Both the position numbers and the translations under genes were made by a program. This document shows, piece by piece, positions 31,705 through 42,779 of a stretch of DNA of 64,000 bases (positions are counted from its first letter, which is position 1; each line of letters opens with the position of its first letter). The DNA is from Eutreptiella sp. 'Long Island Sound 2002' (taxonomy: Eukaryota > Euglenozoa > Euglenophyceae > Eutreptiales > Eutreptiaceae): NCBI GenBank assembly GCA_964036045.1, contig OZ038383.1, forward strand, positions 39,310,294-39,374,293, in the 5' to 3' direction. Under the pieces are notes generated by a model. That model made no database searches, was not told the DNA's origin, and was given only the letters and a program-made list of their open reading frames with translations.

Positions 31705-32340
31705 TACTTTCACACGACCGTCAAGTAGCGAGCAATTAGCCGGGTAGGTAGGGATTAGGGCAAGGTAGGGTGTGGTTTCAGGACACAGGTGTAGCGATGT
31801 AATGAGCACCACAAATCGCGGCTTTGTGTTGCCCCTCCCCTCCTTGGCAGCTTCCGGCCGCCTCCCGTACCCCTTGGTGGCCGGCACCTTTCGGTGTGCT
31901 TTTGTTCGGCTCACCGGCTTCTATTGCATTGCCAGTGGGCAATTTTTTTTTTGGGAGGGTGGTGCTGTGGGGGTGGTGTCATCGGGCATCTTGTGTCCTA
32001 CCTTCCCGCCCCCACGACCGTCTAGTAGCGAGCATTTAGCGAAGCAAGTAGGGATTAGGGCAGGGTAGAGCATGGAGTCGGGACATGCAGGGAGCGATGC
32101 AATGAGCAGGACAAATTCCGGCGTTGTGTCACCCCGGCCCTACTTGGCAGCTTCCGGCCGCCTCCCGTACCCCTTGCTGGCTGGCACCTTTTTGCGTGCT
32201 TTTGCCTGACACACGTTCTTGTCCGCCTTGTCGGGTGCCAGTGGGTTTTTTTTGGGGGGGGGCTTGGAGGGAGTAGGGGGTCCTCAGGTGTCTCATGTCC
32301 CAAGTTCCCGCCCACACGAAAATTAGCAAGCATGTAGCAA
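31705..32340. repeat. ~297-bp tandem repeat, two copies and a partial third
   Basis: Copies starting near 31,705 and 32,002 share GGCAGCTTCCGGCCGCCTCC, CCGTACCCCTTG and the flanking TAGGGATTAGGGCA text. A degenerate third start lies near 32,305. Both copies end in a homopolymer-rich stretch (poly-T then poly-G). Confidence 0.8.
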
Positions 32341-32839
32341 AGCAAGGGGGGATGGGGGTAACTTATGATGTATAGATCCCCGATACACCCTTGGCGGTAG
32401 TCGCCTCGTCTTGGCGTTAACGTCAGTGACCCTTGCGTGCTCCCTCCTGTGGCCATCTTTACTGGAGGAGGTACGTACCCGGGTGGAGACAAAAGATGAG
32501 GAGGTGCGGGTAGTGGGGAGGACTTACCGTACGCCTCGAAGGCTTTTGGTGCCATCCACCACCCTTGTTGAGGGGAGGGCCCCTGTTTTGGCACCGTACG
32601 GCCAAGGGGGGGGGCATCCCATCTTTTCCCTGGTGCCTGTGTCTCCACTTCCGAACAGTCCAATACCGGTGCCTCAATATCAGCCATTCGGAAGTGGTGG
32701 CTACAAAGCGGCCGTACACTCTCCCCCCCGGGCCACGGCCACCCCCGAGCGCGTTGGAGGCCCCTGAGGTTCAATGGAAATGACCCGGGGAGGCGGGCGG
32801 GGGATTTACGGCATCCCTTGGCCGGCTAGTTAGGCTGCA

Positions 32840-34430
32840 TAGTCATTGCTGCAGGTGGCCCATGGGATGGCGCCGCTGGTGCCCGTCCCCTCTGCACGCA
32901 TTCTCCGTCCGCCATCTAGTTGGGCTGCATAGTCATAGACGCAGGGGGCCCAACGGATGGCGCCGCTGGTGCCCGTCCCCTCTATGTTTCCTCACCCATC
33001 CAACACTACAACGGCACACACAGGGGACACACAAGATGGCGCCGCAGTCTGCATGTTGTACGGCACGCCGTAAGTCTGCGCGATAGCATATGTATGTCAC
33101 GGCACGCAATGAGCATGACACAGAGGCCCTGTTCCCCTGTCGCCGCCCCTCACCCCTTTGCTCTCCCCTCCGCCGGCTGTACCTCTCCCCGTCCTCACTA
33201 CCCTGCTGTCCATGTCGCCCTGTGCACAGCAATTAGCACGACAATTCCCTTTCAGCCTCCCCTACCTTTCGCTCTGCCCTCCTCTGCGGCCCTCTGGCCG
33301 TTCCCCACCTCGTCCTTGCCGCTGCATCTCTCCCCTTGTTGCTTTTGCCCTCCGTTCTCTCACCACCCATTTCTGCCTCACCCTCGCTGCTGCCCTCTAG
33401 CCGAGCCCCTTCCTCCTGGCTGCGCCCCTCCCCTACCATTCTCTGTCCCCTCTCTGCACGCACAGCCCCGTCTCAGGTCACCAGCATCCGGCGATCGCAG
33501 GGGGTCCAGTGGATGGCGCCACTGGCGCCCGCCCCCTCTGCGTGCCATATAGCACAGCCATAGTGCCACCATAGCGGCACGGGAGGCCCAGCGAAAGGCG
33601 CCGCCGGTGCCCGTCCTCCTCGTGCTCCCATCTCATCCTCCCGGCGGCGTCCGCCCAGGCCCCTGGTGTTGTCGCATATCATCTATTCTCAGCATAATGC
33701 GTTAGACCGGTTCTAGTATGTCTACAGTCCCGTATGTCCAGTATGCATAACATGCTCACATCATGGCACGCAGTTAGCACGACGCTGAGCGCCGCAAGCC
33801 TGTGCTCCCACCCCTTTCCCCCGCCTCTGCGTGTGGTCCCTCGCACCTCTGCTCTCCTCTTGGCCAGCTCCTCTCTCTCTCGGTCTAGTGCTTTTATGCC
33901 CGCACACCCACCCCTTCTCCCCGCCCCTTCCTGTGGTCCATAGCACCTCTGCTCTCCTCCGGGCCTCCTCCTCTCTCTTCCTGCATCTATGCCCTCTACC
34001 GCTCCCGCTTTCCCTTGGCTCTCTCACGCCTTGCCACTCTCCGGGCACCGTTCCCCTGCCCTCCCTCGTTGTCCTCCCTTGCCTATCTCTCGGCAGGCAC
34101 TTAGCGTGACACGTAGCGTAGCAATCAGCATGACATTCCCTGCCCTACCCTCTTCCCCTTTCTGCGCCTATTCTACAGGCTCTCCTTGTGCCTCGGCCCA
34201 ACCTCTCCCCCCGGCTGTCCTGCCCCGCCCCCCCCTGTTTGTGCACGCAGTTAGCAGAGCAATAAGCGAGGCAAACCCTACCCTACCCTACCCTACCCTC
34301 TCCTTTTCTGCGCATGTTCCAAGGGCTCCCCTTGCGCCCAGGCCCTGTCTCTCCCTCCGGCTGTCCTTCCCGTGCCCTCCCTGTCTGTACACGCACTTAG
34401 CAGAGCAATGAGCGAGGCCGGCAGCACGAC
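32840..34430. repeat. C/T-rich region with interspersed repeats, no gene
   Basis: A ~80-bp block with GATGGCGCCGCTGGTGCCCG occurs at 32,868 and 32,958, with relatives near 33,513 and 33,595. Another block, around ACGCAnTTAGCA(C/G)A, recurs near 33,230, 33,770, 34,095, 34,245 and 34,392, each followed by long C/T tracts. A short (CCCTA)n run lies near 34,275. No coding potential is convincing. Confidence 0.6.
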
Positions 34431-34733
34431 ACTCACCTCTTCCACCAGGCATATTCAACTTGGTCCGCTGCATGAGCCGCCGCCTCCTGAGGGTAGCATG
34501 CTGTGGCCGCCCACTGCTCAAGCCCCCGCAAGCCCCCACAAGCCCCCGCAGGCGCAGTTGTCGCTGGTGGCCGGTCCAAATGTCGCGGGTGGCGCGGCCC
34601 CGCAGGCCCCGGCAGCCCCCCGGCCAGGGTTTCACTGCACCCCCCGCGGCGCCTAGTCGCCGGTGGTGATCCATCAAAAGTTCCTGCAAGAAATCGAAAA
34701 AAAATAGACATACATATACACATATATTTCCAG

Positions 34734-35852
34734 TTATACTTGGGAGTTGCTACTGGCCCCATCTACAGGGGCGTTCCAAATTCCCCATAGGGAGTCCTTG
34801 GCGGCGCTTCGAGTTTGCCGCACATAACAAGGCTGCTCAGGCTCATCATCAGATTGCCACTCATCAACCACTGCATCCAAATCGGTTGCATCTGTGGCAA
34901 CATTTTGGCCGGCCTCATTTGTGCGGCGGTTTGGTGATGGTGTTGGTGCTGGTGCTTGTGCCGGTGCTGGTGCTACGGATGGTGGATTGTGTGGCCATGG
35001 TCCATATGGTTCATATCGCATACGCCTGTGTAAAGGAAAAGATATGAATCCTGTAAGGACTCGTAACCGGTGGCAGCGGTTCATGAATGCCGGTTCATCA
35101 CGTCCACCCCAACAGTGGCACACTAGACCAAATGGGGCAAACAATGAAAACAAATGCTCTGCTCGTGCCCTATAAAAGGAGTGCACTTCATTATAAGCTT
35201 GTGCCTGGCCACCCATTGAGCGCCCGTGTGGCTTCCAAAAGGGTGCCACAACACAGGGACGGCTAGAGTATGCACAATCAGCCAAGCAAACCTCCCAAAA
35301 CATCATGAATTGCCAAGGCACATCCTTGGACCAAATTTTGGAATCAGCCATTGCGCCATAATGAAGACCAACAAAGCAACAAATGTCTCCCAAATTAGTT
35401 GACATGAAGGTGAGCCGCCATATATGCGTCCCATATTTGGGGTTGTGGTTCAGTTCAGCCAACATGTTGGTGTCAATTGGCATCGAGTCAACTTGTGTTG
35501 TGACATACCACGAATGACGAGTCGTGTGGTTGTGCTCATTGAGACGGTCATCCCACCAAAACTCATTGTCCACAAGTCAAGAGAGACGACGCATGGCATC
35601 ATTTATAGTGTCCCAATAACATGCGGCACTAACGGCATTGTTCAACATGAAGGGCACAGCATCGTACGGCGGGTCAATCTTCAATGCCATCGAAACCCAC
35701 AGGAACTTCTCCTTGGTGAGGTCCAAGGCCTTACCGTACTTGTGGTACAGTTCCGCACGGATGGCCGCCGGGAACCCACAGACTGCTCTTTTTGAGATTC
35801 GGCCATGGAAATGGCGCTGGTGCACAGAAGGAAAGTGCTGGGGTGTGCTCAT
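34734..35852 (-). pseudogene. PIF/Harbinger DDE transposase, one internal stop
   Basis: This enzyme would mobilise a Harbinger-type DNA transposon. Upstream frame 35,577-35,852 (FLWVSMALKIDPPYDAVPFM) is the N-terminal part. A TGA at 35,577-35,579 separates it, in the same frame, from the 279-residue main part. In the latter, D29 (QVDSMPID), D99 (CLADCAYS) and E139 (RARAEHLFSLF) fit the DDE triad, and GLHYGAMADSKIW fits the conserved HDS block between them. The C-terminal tail is Pro-rich and acidic. Only one lesion is seen, so this is one of the least decayed elements here. Its terminal repeats and Myb-like partner were not found. Confidence 0.75.
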
Positions 35853-35894
35853 GCGTGTGTGCTGGTTTGTGGGTGCTGGGTTGTGTCACCCTCT

Positions 35895-35955
35895 GTGTGT
35901 GTCACGGTCATGTCACGGTCATGTCACGGTCACTCACGGTCATATCACGGTTATT
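35895..35955. repeat. Short ~11-bp tandem repeat (GTCACGGTCAT)
   Basis: About five imperfect units of TGTCACGGTCA. It lies just beyond the Harbinger coding region on the 5' side of the transposase and may be subterminal sequence. Confidence 0.7.
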
Positions 35956-35980
35956 GGGCACCCGCACATTACCCCAAGCT

Positions 35981-36520
35981 CTACTGAAGGTGTCTTTGAA
36001 GACAATTATCAAGGATCTCTCCAAGAAATTCTGTGAGCACGTTGCGGAAAAAAATGTCGGCAATTGAGATGTGAGCGACGAGTCCACCACCATTTTTCAG
36101 TACCATAGCCCAACTGTTTGGATATCTGGTGATTTTTGGGGGGTACCCTCTGACAATCAACTGACAGAGCCAAAGTCCAGGTGCAAAGTTGAATTGAAAA
36201 TCACTCCAGGCCCATCCTCCAAAGCACTTCTTTCCCATCCCAAGGCACGTCCTTCGGACAGGAAATTTTACGTTTACTGGGAGTTCTGAAGCCATGCCAG
36301 GCAAACTTAAGTAGTTCAAAGTATCACAAGCACAAGATGTTCGCAAAAAATGCTGCCATGTTGTTTCTTGTATGTTGTCCTGAGCTGTGGAGTCCTGGGG
36401 ACATTTGGGAGGGGAGTTCATTGAGGGCTTTATTGGGACGGATAGCCTCACAGGCTGTGGGCAATGCAAGGGTTTCCCGATTGAGTTGTGCATCTTGTGA
36501 ACTGAATGAGAGCTGCACAC
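35981..36520 (-). CDS. Unrecognised 179-residue ORF
   Basis: This minus-strand frame lies upstream of the Harbinger transposase. The text MASELPVNVKFPVRRTCLGM and AWSDFQFNFAPGLW reads like a folded protein. It could be the second Harbinger protein or a host fragment. No Myb/SANT pattern is evident, so I give it no name. Confidence 0.3.
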   Translation of the reverse strand: MCSSHSVHKMHNSIGKPLHCPQPVRLSVPIKPSMNSPPKCPQDSTAQDNIQETTWQHFLRTSCACDTLNYLSLPGMASELPVNVKFPVRRTCLGMGKKCFGGWAWSDFQFNFAPGLWLCQLIVRGYPPKITRYPNSWAMVLKNGGGLVAHISIADIFFRNVLTEFLGEILDNCLQRHLQ

Positions 36521-36559
36521 CCATGATCAGAAGCAGTTTGGACCCACTTCATTCCACAG

Positions 36560-37329
36560 AGGGAAACGAACGCGCGGTGCACGCGGTGCTATGCGCGGTG
36601 TGCGCGCGGTGCGCACGGTTTGGCGCGCGTTGTTTTATTAACCCACCATTTTTTCATTTCGTCACTGCGGGCTGTAAACACCACTCTCCCACAAGCATAA
36701 GTACAGCTTGTGGGAGGGCAGCGGGATCAAAAATTTGTGATCATCCACCTCCTTCGGCAAGGGCAGGCACACCCGGAGACCGTCGCCCCTTACGATGATG
36801 GGTGTGGAGTTGTGAGCCCAGCACCGCAGAAACCAAGGTGCTGAATCCTACTTTTCAGATTGGCTACCTTCACTCCTTTGGTTCTTTGCATTACAGCTCA
36901 CATCTCTTTTTTTGCTATTCTTGTGCAATGCCCCAACATTGTGAAACGAATGCTTCATAGGATTGGGCACCCTATGGGGCACCTCACAGGAATGAGCACC
37001 CCGTGGTTCGAAACGCGAAACGTGTCGAAACGAATGCTCCGCAGGTTTGGGCACCCATGCGGGGCACCCTCCTTGGTGGTGGGCCGTGCCGAGGAGGTCT
37101 CTTTGAGCTCAACGCCCCCCCCCGGCAGGGGGTGTGGGCAGCTACAACCACCATTGCAATGGTGAGGAGGATGGAGTGGAGGCCTCCGTTGTTGTATGTG
37201 AACCCCTGAAGCCACCGTGTTTCTGCCACACTGAAAATCAGCCAGAAGTGCATAAAACAGCAACCCAAAAACGAGCGCGCGGTGCGCGCGCGGTGCTATG
37301 CGCGGTGCGCGCGGTGCGTTTGTTTCCCT
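36560..37329. mobile_element. TIR element (MITE-like), copy 1, 770 bp
   Basis: It starts AGGGAAACGAACGCGCGG and ends in the inverse, with GTTTCCCT outermost. It is flanked by CACAG on both sides (36,555-36,559 and 37,330-37,334). It is nearly identical to copy 2 apart from small indels. It contains an internal hairpin (CTCCCACAAGC ... GCTTGTGGGAG near 36,686-36,716) and GCGCG-rich ends. No transposase is encoded, so it is non-autonomous. Superfamily unknown: 5-bp duplications with these ends do not match one I can name. Confidence 0.85.
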
Positions 37330-39227
37330 CACAGTGCAAAGGGTCTTTGTAGGACTTTGATCTCCAATCCTCTGTGCCAGATCTGTCATCTGGTGTGCAT
37401 TATGAAGTCGTGCCCTTCAAACCCAACACCCTCTACTATTAATTCGGGCTGTTTGGGCCAGAACCAGCGCAATTCAGGATTTTGGGCATCCAAAACCCTG
37501 TCCAAAATTCCCTTGGGTAGTCTCTTGCAGGAAGGAATGGCGGCATACCCCCACTGCATCTTTTCTTGCAGCCCACACAGTTCACCTCTTTGAGGCCCTG
37601 GGTGGTTGAGGCAACCAGGGCCTGCATGTACCTGGTGTAGAAAACAAACGGCCCTGACGGCAGCTGTAACCCATCAATCCCTTGGCCTAGCGAGCAAGAG
37701 AAGGGGACTTCCGCTCCCGGTGGGCCTCAGACCATCCAGCTGCAGATCAGGCCCCATTGCAGAAGATGGGACAAGGGGGCCATTCCCTGGCCCGTTTTGA
37801 GTCTTAGCTGGGCCTGTCCCTTTGGTGCAGGGAAGAAAGTTCCTGATCAGCCCAATTCACTGCCGCAGTGTGGATTGAGCCGTAGCTGTGATGTCACAGT
37901 GAACACAGAGAGGTTGGACGCAATGTCAGAGTCCCTGAGAATTCCTGCCTACGCAATATTTACAGGCTTCTCTTTTTTGGGAGGGGGGGTGCTGCGAAGG
38001 ACATGAAAAGCCTCAGTAATTGGGGCTATTCATCATCGTTACTTTTTGTTGGCAGAACCCATGGTGAGAAGCATGGCCTGGTCAGATGCAAGAACCTCTG
38101 TTGCAATCCTGTGGCTCTTCCGAATGATGTCTGCAGCTACAGTACCCAACTAGGAATGCAGTTATTTACGTCACCATGGACCATTACAAGCAAATGTCTG
38201 ATCTGTGTGTTATGTGACATGAAACGGTGGTCAGAGGTCAACAAACTTTTCATGAAAGGTGCGCCCAGCAACACGTGAAGCCAATGCTGACCCCTTTGCT
38301 GCTGCAAACAGCACATTTTTCCATAGTGATGGTGTGTCAACAAACAGTGAATAGAGATCTTTCCCATCACAACCAAAGAGCCTTCGTTGAATTGTCTTTC
38401 TAACTGCTGGTGCTAGAAGTCTACTGATTCGGACCAAGGATTTCAGCTGATTTGGGGAATCTGTGGGCCCCTGAAGGGTTTGGGGGGGGCTGCGCTAAGT
38501 GCGCCTCCTTGCACTACTTGCTGGCACACAACTACACCCTCAGCACACCAGCCCCCCCGAAACTGTCATCCCACCAACCGCCGGCAACGACACAAAACCC
38601 GAACCTAGAGCAGCCGCTATTCAACTTGCCATGAGTCCCAGCCGCAGCCCACGTGTGTCCCATCAGCGACAATGAGCAGGAGGTGGTAAGCGATGTTGGA
38701 CTCTCCCAGCCCGTGGCACCGGCGTACCAGACTTTTGCCAGAGCGAGCTTTGATATCCTGCAAGTATGAGCCCTTAGACAAATGCAAAATGGCTGCATAC
38801 CCCCTGCCATCCGTGCGCCGGCAGTGCAACTATTTGGGCGTGTGGCTGCACTAGAGACCGATACTTTGTGTTACTAGGGGCATCAGTGTTGCCTCTAGCA
38901 TAGGTTTTGATGCTTCTTCCACATTGGGGATATGGCATTTTTGGATTTTCACCTGCGTTCTCTCTGCCGTGGGGACCCGAGAAGGCAGGGGTGATGTACC
39001 CCTCCCCCCTTGTGCAAGCACGGCCTTGTCTAAGCACCAAGACCCCGTGTGACCGTTGTTTTGATGGGTTTTTCTGACCACGGTTTTTATGGTCAGATCT
39101 TCATTGTTTCGTGATTGTGCACTAATTGTATAGGGAAAGAAGGGCTGGGTCATGTTTGTGATGGTTCCTCTTGCTCACAACAACATTCTGATTGGTATTG
39201 CAACCCAATGGTAATTGTTTTGCTATG
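37330..39227. other. Sequence between the two TIR elements
   Basis: AT-richer than its surroundings. It holds minus-strand coding-like text at 38,137-38,829 and nothing else that I can support. A segment near 39,013-39,080 is repeated near 40,399-40,470. Confidence 0.4.
38137..38829 (-). pseudogene. Unrecognised minus-strand coding relic
   Basis: Overlapping frames at 38,617-38,829 (SYLQDIKARSGKSLVRRCHG), 38,231-38,437 (VRKTIQRRLFGCDGKDLYSL) and 38,137-38,376 (SLLTSDHRFMSHNTQIRHLL) look like consecutive pieces of one protein broken by frameshifts. The pieces have good amino-acid balance and conserved-looking hydrophobic spacing. I cannot identify a family. Confidence 0.35.
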
Positions 39228-39970
39228 AGGGAAACGAACGCGCGGTGCTATGCGCGGTGTGCGCGCGGTGCGCACGGTTTGGTGCGCGTTGTTTCATTTA
39301 GTCACTGCGGGCTGTAAACACCACTCTCCCACAAGCATAAGTAGAGCTTGTGGGAGGGCGGCGGGATCAAAAATTTGTGATCATCCACCTCCTTCGGCAA
39401 GGGCAGGCACACCCGGAGACCGTCGCCCCTGACAATGATGGGTGTGGAGTTGTGAGCCCAGTACCGCAGAAACCAAGGTGCTGAATCCTACTTTTCAGAT
39501 TGGCTACCTTCACTCCTTTGGTCCTTTGCATTACAGCTCATTTTTTTGCTATTCTTGTGCAATGCCCCAACATCGTGAAACAAATGCTTCATAGGATTGG
39601 GCACCCTATGGGGCACCTCACGGGAATGAGCACCCCGTGAGGTTCGAAACGCCAAACGTGGCGAAACGAATGCTCCGCAGGTTTGGGCACCCATGCGGGG
39701 CACCCTCCTTGGTGGTGGGCCGTGCCGAGGAGGTCTCTTTGAGCTCAACGCCCCCCCCCCCCCGGCAGGGGGTGTGGGCAGCTACAACCACCATTGCAAT
39801 GGTGAGGAGGATGGAGTGGAGGCCTCCGTTGTCGTATGTGAACCCCTGAAGCCACCGCGTCTTTGCCACACTGAAAATCAGCCAGAAGTGTGTAAAACAG
39901 CAACCCAAAAACGAGCGCGCGGTGCGCGCGCGGTGTTATGCGCGGTTGCGCGCGGTGCGTTTGTTTCCCT
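39228..39970. mobile_element. TIR element (MITE-like), copy 2, 743 bp
   Basis: Same ends as copy 1, with a different duplication, CTATG, at 39,223-39,227 and 39,971-39,975. The differing duplications show two independent insertions of one family. It has lost about 27 bp relative to copy 1 in small deletions. It lies 15 bp upstream of a small ORF at 39,986. Confidence 0.87.
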
Positions 39971-39985
39971 CTATGGTTTTTAGCC

Positions 39986-40267
39986 ATGAAAAATGTTGCT
40001 ATCGCTAGCTTGGGTGTTACATACATCCGATCCATTGGTGAGCATGCACCTGCCACCATCGTTGGTCCTTCTACGCGTGGAGATGACTTCACCAAAGATA
40101 TTGTTGATGACAGTTTTGTCCCCAAGAATAGGAAGCCTAAACCTATTTCCAAGCCTGAAGCCAAGCCTGCTCCAAAGCCTGCCCCGAAGGGGAAACATGT
40201 GCAACTATTTAAGATGAGGCGCAAGGTTGGAAAGGGTTTCTATTCCGTACCCGTTGATGGGCAGTAA
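39986..40267 (+). CDS. Small Lys/Pro-tailed protein ORF (93 residues)
   Basis: An ATG at 39,986 opens MKNVAIASLGVTYIRSIGEH, followed by DDFTKDIVDDSFVPKNRKPK and a Lys-Pro repeat (KPEAKPAPKPAPKGK). Codon use looks coding. TIR element copy 2 inserted just upstream and may have removed a promoter or earlier exon. Function unknown; an exon of a larger gene is possible. Confidence 0.4.
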   Translation: MKNVAIASLGVTYIRSIGEHAPATIVGPSTRGDDFTKDIVDDSFVPKNRKPKPISKPEAKPAPKPAPKGKHVQLFKMRRKVGKGFYSVPVDGQ

Positions 40268-40430
40268 GGACACGAGGACCATGCTGAATTTTGCCTACAC
40301 GTTGTGTTCTAGTGCCATGTTTGTGAGTGATGTGCTTGGCGTGGGGTACGGGCAGGTTTCCAGTGTGCAGTGTCTCTTTGTGTTGCGCGTCGCGCGCAAG
40401 CACAGGCTTGTCTAAGCACGGGGACCCCGT

Positions 40431-40820
40431 GTGACTGTTGTTTTTCCAGACCTTGGCCGTGCTTGCGCAAGGGGGGGGGGGGGTAGCCATTTTCATTTAT
40501 CCCCACTAGCGTGTTCAACCCATGAGGCAAGCATACACATAGTTGATAGCGACATTGAGCATCAACCGTGTCGCCCTACGAGTAGCAGTAGTAGCGGCAA
40601 CAGGAGCAACAACAGTAGCTTTAGCAGTAGTAGTGACAGTGGGAGGTGTAGCAGTGGGAGGTTTAGCAGTCCTGCTCGTGCTGGTTCACATGATGATGAT
40701 GATGAGTGCATGTCTGGTGGCTCTACAATAAGTGCCAGAAGCTCAGATTCCTCCTCATCTCATGACGGCCCGGAACCTCATTGTCCTGCCATGTTTTACC
40801 TTCTATGCTGTGTGTTCTAG
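40431..40820 (+). CDS. Ser-rich, acidic low-complexity ORF
   Basis: This 129-residue frame contains a poly-Ser region and an acidic stretch (SHDDDDECMSG), ending in a hydrophobic tail (MFYLLCCVF). The composition is similar to the tail of the ORF at 53.4-54.2 kb. It starts near a poly-G run (40,471-40,483). It may be part of a disordered protein; no domain is visible. Confidence 0.3.
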   Translation: MTVVFPDLGRACARGGGGSHFHLSPLACSTHEASIHIVDSDIEHQPCRPTSSSSSGNRSNNSSFSSSSDSGRCSSGRFSSPARAGSHDDDDECMSGGSTISARSSDSSSSHDGPEPHCPAMFYLLCCVF

Positions 40821-41213
40821 CTCTATGGGAGGGCGGTTTCGATGACCTAAATTTAGGGGCGTTTGGAAGGGGTGTGCCTGCGGCTCTTCGGGGGGAACCA
40901 AGTCTAAAAGTAGCGCGCAGTGTACGTGCAGTGCGCGAGCAGTGCAAGGACGCCCCCAAGGTGTCTGGTTCTCATGCAGACCCCCGTAGGCCCCGAAATA
41001 CCCTCCAACGGCCGCTAGCACGTCGGAAATTTTCAATTTTGCTGTTGCAGACCGCCTCTCCCTGTGGAGTCAGGCCCGCTGGTGGGTCAGAATTCCAAAT
41101 CGATATGGATCGATAGCAGTATCCCCCTGTCACTGGGCAACGCTTTCAGGTGATGGTCAACGGCCGTTGCATCACTGCCATCCCCCACCCCCACCCCATT
41201 CCTCAAGGATTTC

Positions 41214-41858
41214 ATGCCATCACCCCATTTGGACCAGCTGTACCAGATCGCGCCGTTGCCTGCAACGCCCAAGGGCACGTTCCGGGACACCTTCGAAGAC
41301 CTGCAGGACAACTTCAAGTTCACCGCCCGCTCCATATGTTTTGGCCCCACAGGGCTGCGGGCCCAGGTCGCATTCCACGTGGCCATGATATTTGCACTTC
41401 TGCCGTGCGCATTCCTGGTGCTGTTGGAGGAGCGGGAGGGCCACTCACAGTGGATCTCCCTTGGCGTCTGGATCACCCTCATCTTCACTTTGGCAGAGAT
41501 GTTCGTCTGCTTTGGGACATACGGCTTCCGCTGTGGTGAGTACATGTACCTGCCCACCAACATCTTCACGACGCTGCTGTGCGGGATCAACTTGGCCTTG
41601 TGCATTGCGTACCAGACCCAGCATCACTTTGTGGAGACCATCCTGATCCATCCGGGCCTTGCGGCACTGGGGCTGCGGGGGCTGCATGATCTCCTCTGCA
41701 TCGTCCAACTCATGTCACGCCCAATAAAGAAGCCCTGCTCTATCCGCTTTGTAAACCCTTCGGAAGTCATGGAGGAGGCAGAGGGCGAAGGCTTTCTGGT
41801 GGTGGGGGTGCGGGAGCCGAGCTACGGGACAGACCTGAAGGACTCAGGGACAGACTGA
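41214..41858 (+). CDS. Four-helix, voltage-sensor-like membrane protein
   Basis: This intact 214-residue frame has strong C/G third-position bias, unlike most of the window. Four membrane segments are at ~51-71, 81-103, 112-133 and 148-167. The second contains ITLIFTLAEMFVCFGTYGF, similar to S2 of ion-channel voltage sensors (Phe...Glu). The third starts YMYLPTNIF, similar to the Trp-Asn-Ile-Phe start of S3. The fourth (LRGLHDLLCIVQLM) holds only one Arg, so voltage sensing is doubtful. There is no pore region. The C-terminus is acidic and soluble. A start at 41,214 gives a short cytosolic N-terminus. It could be a terminal exon of a channel. This is the best host-gene candidate in the window. 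Confidence 0.6.
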   Translation: MPSPHLDQLYQIAPLPATPKGTFRDTFEDLQDNFKFTARSICFGPTGLRAQVAFHVAMIFALLPCAFLVLLEEREGHSQWISLGVWITLIFTLAEMFVCFGTYGFRCGEYMYLPTNIFTTLLCGINLALCIAYQTQHHFVETILIHPGLAALGLRGLHDLLCIVQLMSRPIKKPCSIRFVNPSEVMEEAEGEGFLVVGVREPSYGTDLKDSGTD

Positions 41859-42779
41859 GTGACCAATCCAGGCCCCAGCAGCTAGTGACGGACTGTATGT
41901 GCCGGCTGCCCCTCCTCGGGCCGCCCACACATGAGCCCTGATTTACCGCGTTGTTCTGCTTTGGGGCCTGGACTCCTCGTGGAGGCGGATTCCACAACCA
42001 ACTGCAAGTTCGCAGGGGAGGGGGAGAGATGGGGAATGGGTGCGAGGATGACAACAGGAGGCAGACGGAGGGTGGGGACCGCTTTCATCGCTGCACACAC
42101 AACTGCACAACTCCATCCTGTGGCTCAGTGCAACAGGCGCCAGAAGGACCAAGTCCCATGAGTCAAAGGACCGATGTTGTGTTCACGGCACAAGACACCC
42201 TTTGTGTGTGTGAAGAGTTCCACCCACAATCGGCTCGTAAGAACTAAACTCAGGCCTGGCATTCAAGTTACGTTTTCCTGGGAAGTTCAGCTCATGATCG
42301 CTCTGTTCACATTTCAATGTCCGACTTTTCATTGACATTTGTTCAGAAGATCAGAAGTTGTTGCAAACAGTTTGGATTGAACCTACAACTTGGATCTGGA
42401 GAATGCTGACCTATTGGGGTACGCGGGTCAGGGGGGCCGATCCAGAATCAGGGGCCAGCCTCTCTGACCACCCACATCATTTGTAGACTTCCTCTCGGCG
42501 AGCTCTTGTGATGACCCGTTGGTCTGCATGCAACAGCACATGCATCTCCACGTCCTGGGGGTAGGAGAGGGGAGGGTAGGGGAAAGCGGTGGTGGTGTCG
42601 CCGCGGGGTGGGGGGGGAGCAGGCCTGTGCGTTTTCCGTTAGGAGGAGAGGCCAGCCCACACCCCACCCAGGCCCCTGACCCGTACAGGTACGCCGTGGC
42701 CAGGGAAACCCAGGTCGGGGGGGAGGGGGGTGCCCACCCTAAAACATACAGAGATGGTGGAGCCCGTACGGGTCCGTGG
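41859..42779. other. No gene seen downstream of the membrane-protein ORF
   Basis: This stretch probably includes the 3' untranslated region of the 41.2-41.86 kb gene. Short frames on both strands lack coding character. A G-rich stretch lies at 42,555-42,620. Confidence 0.4.

Noticed and set aside
34270-34300. (CCCTA)n as a telomere remnant
   Set aside because: Only about five units, within a C/T-rich repeat region. The period is five rather than six or seven.
33700-34430. C/T-rich plus-strand frames (many Pro/Leu/Ser) as a gene
   Set aside because: The composition reflects polypyrimidine tracts, and frames are equally open on the other strand.
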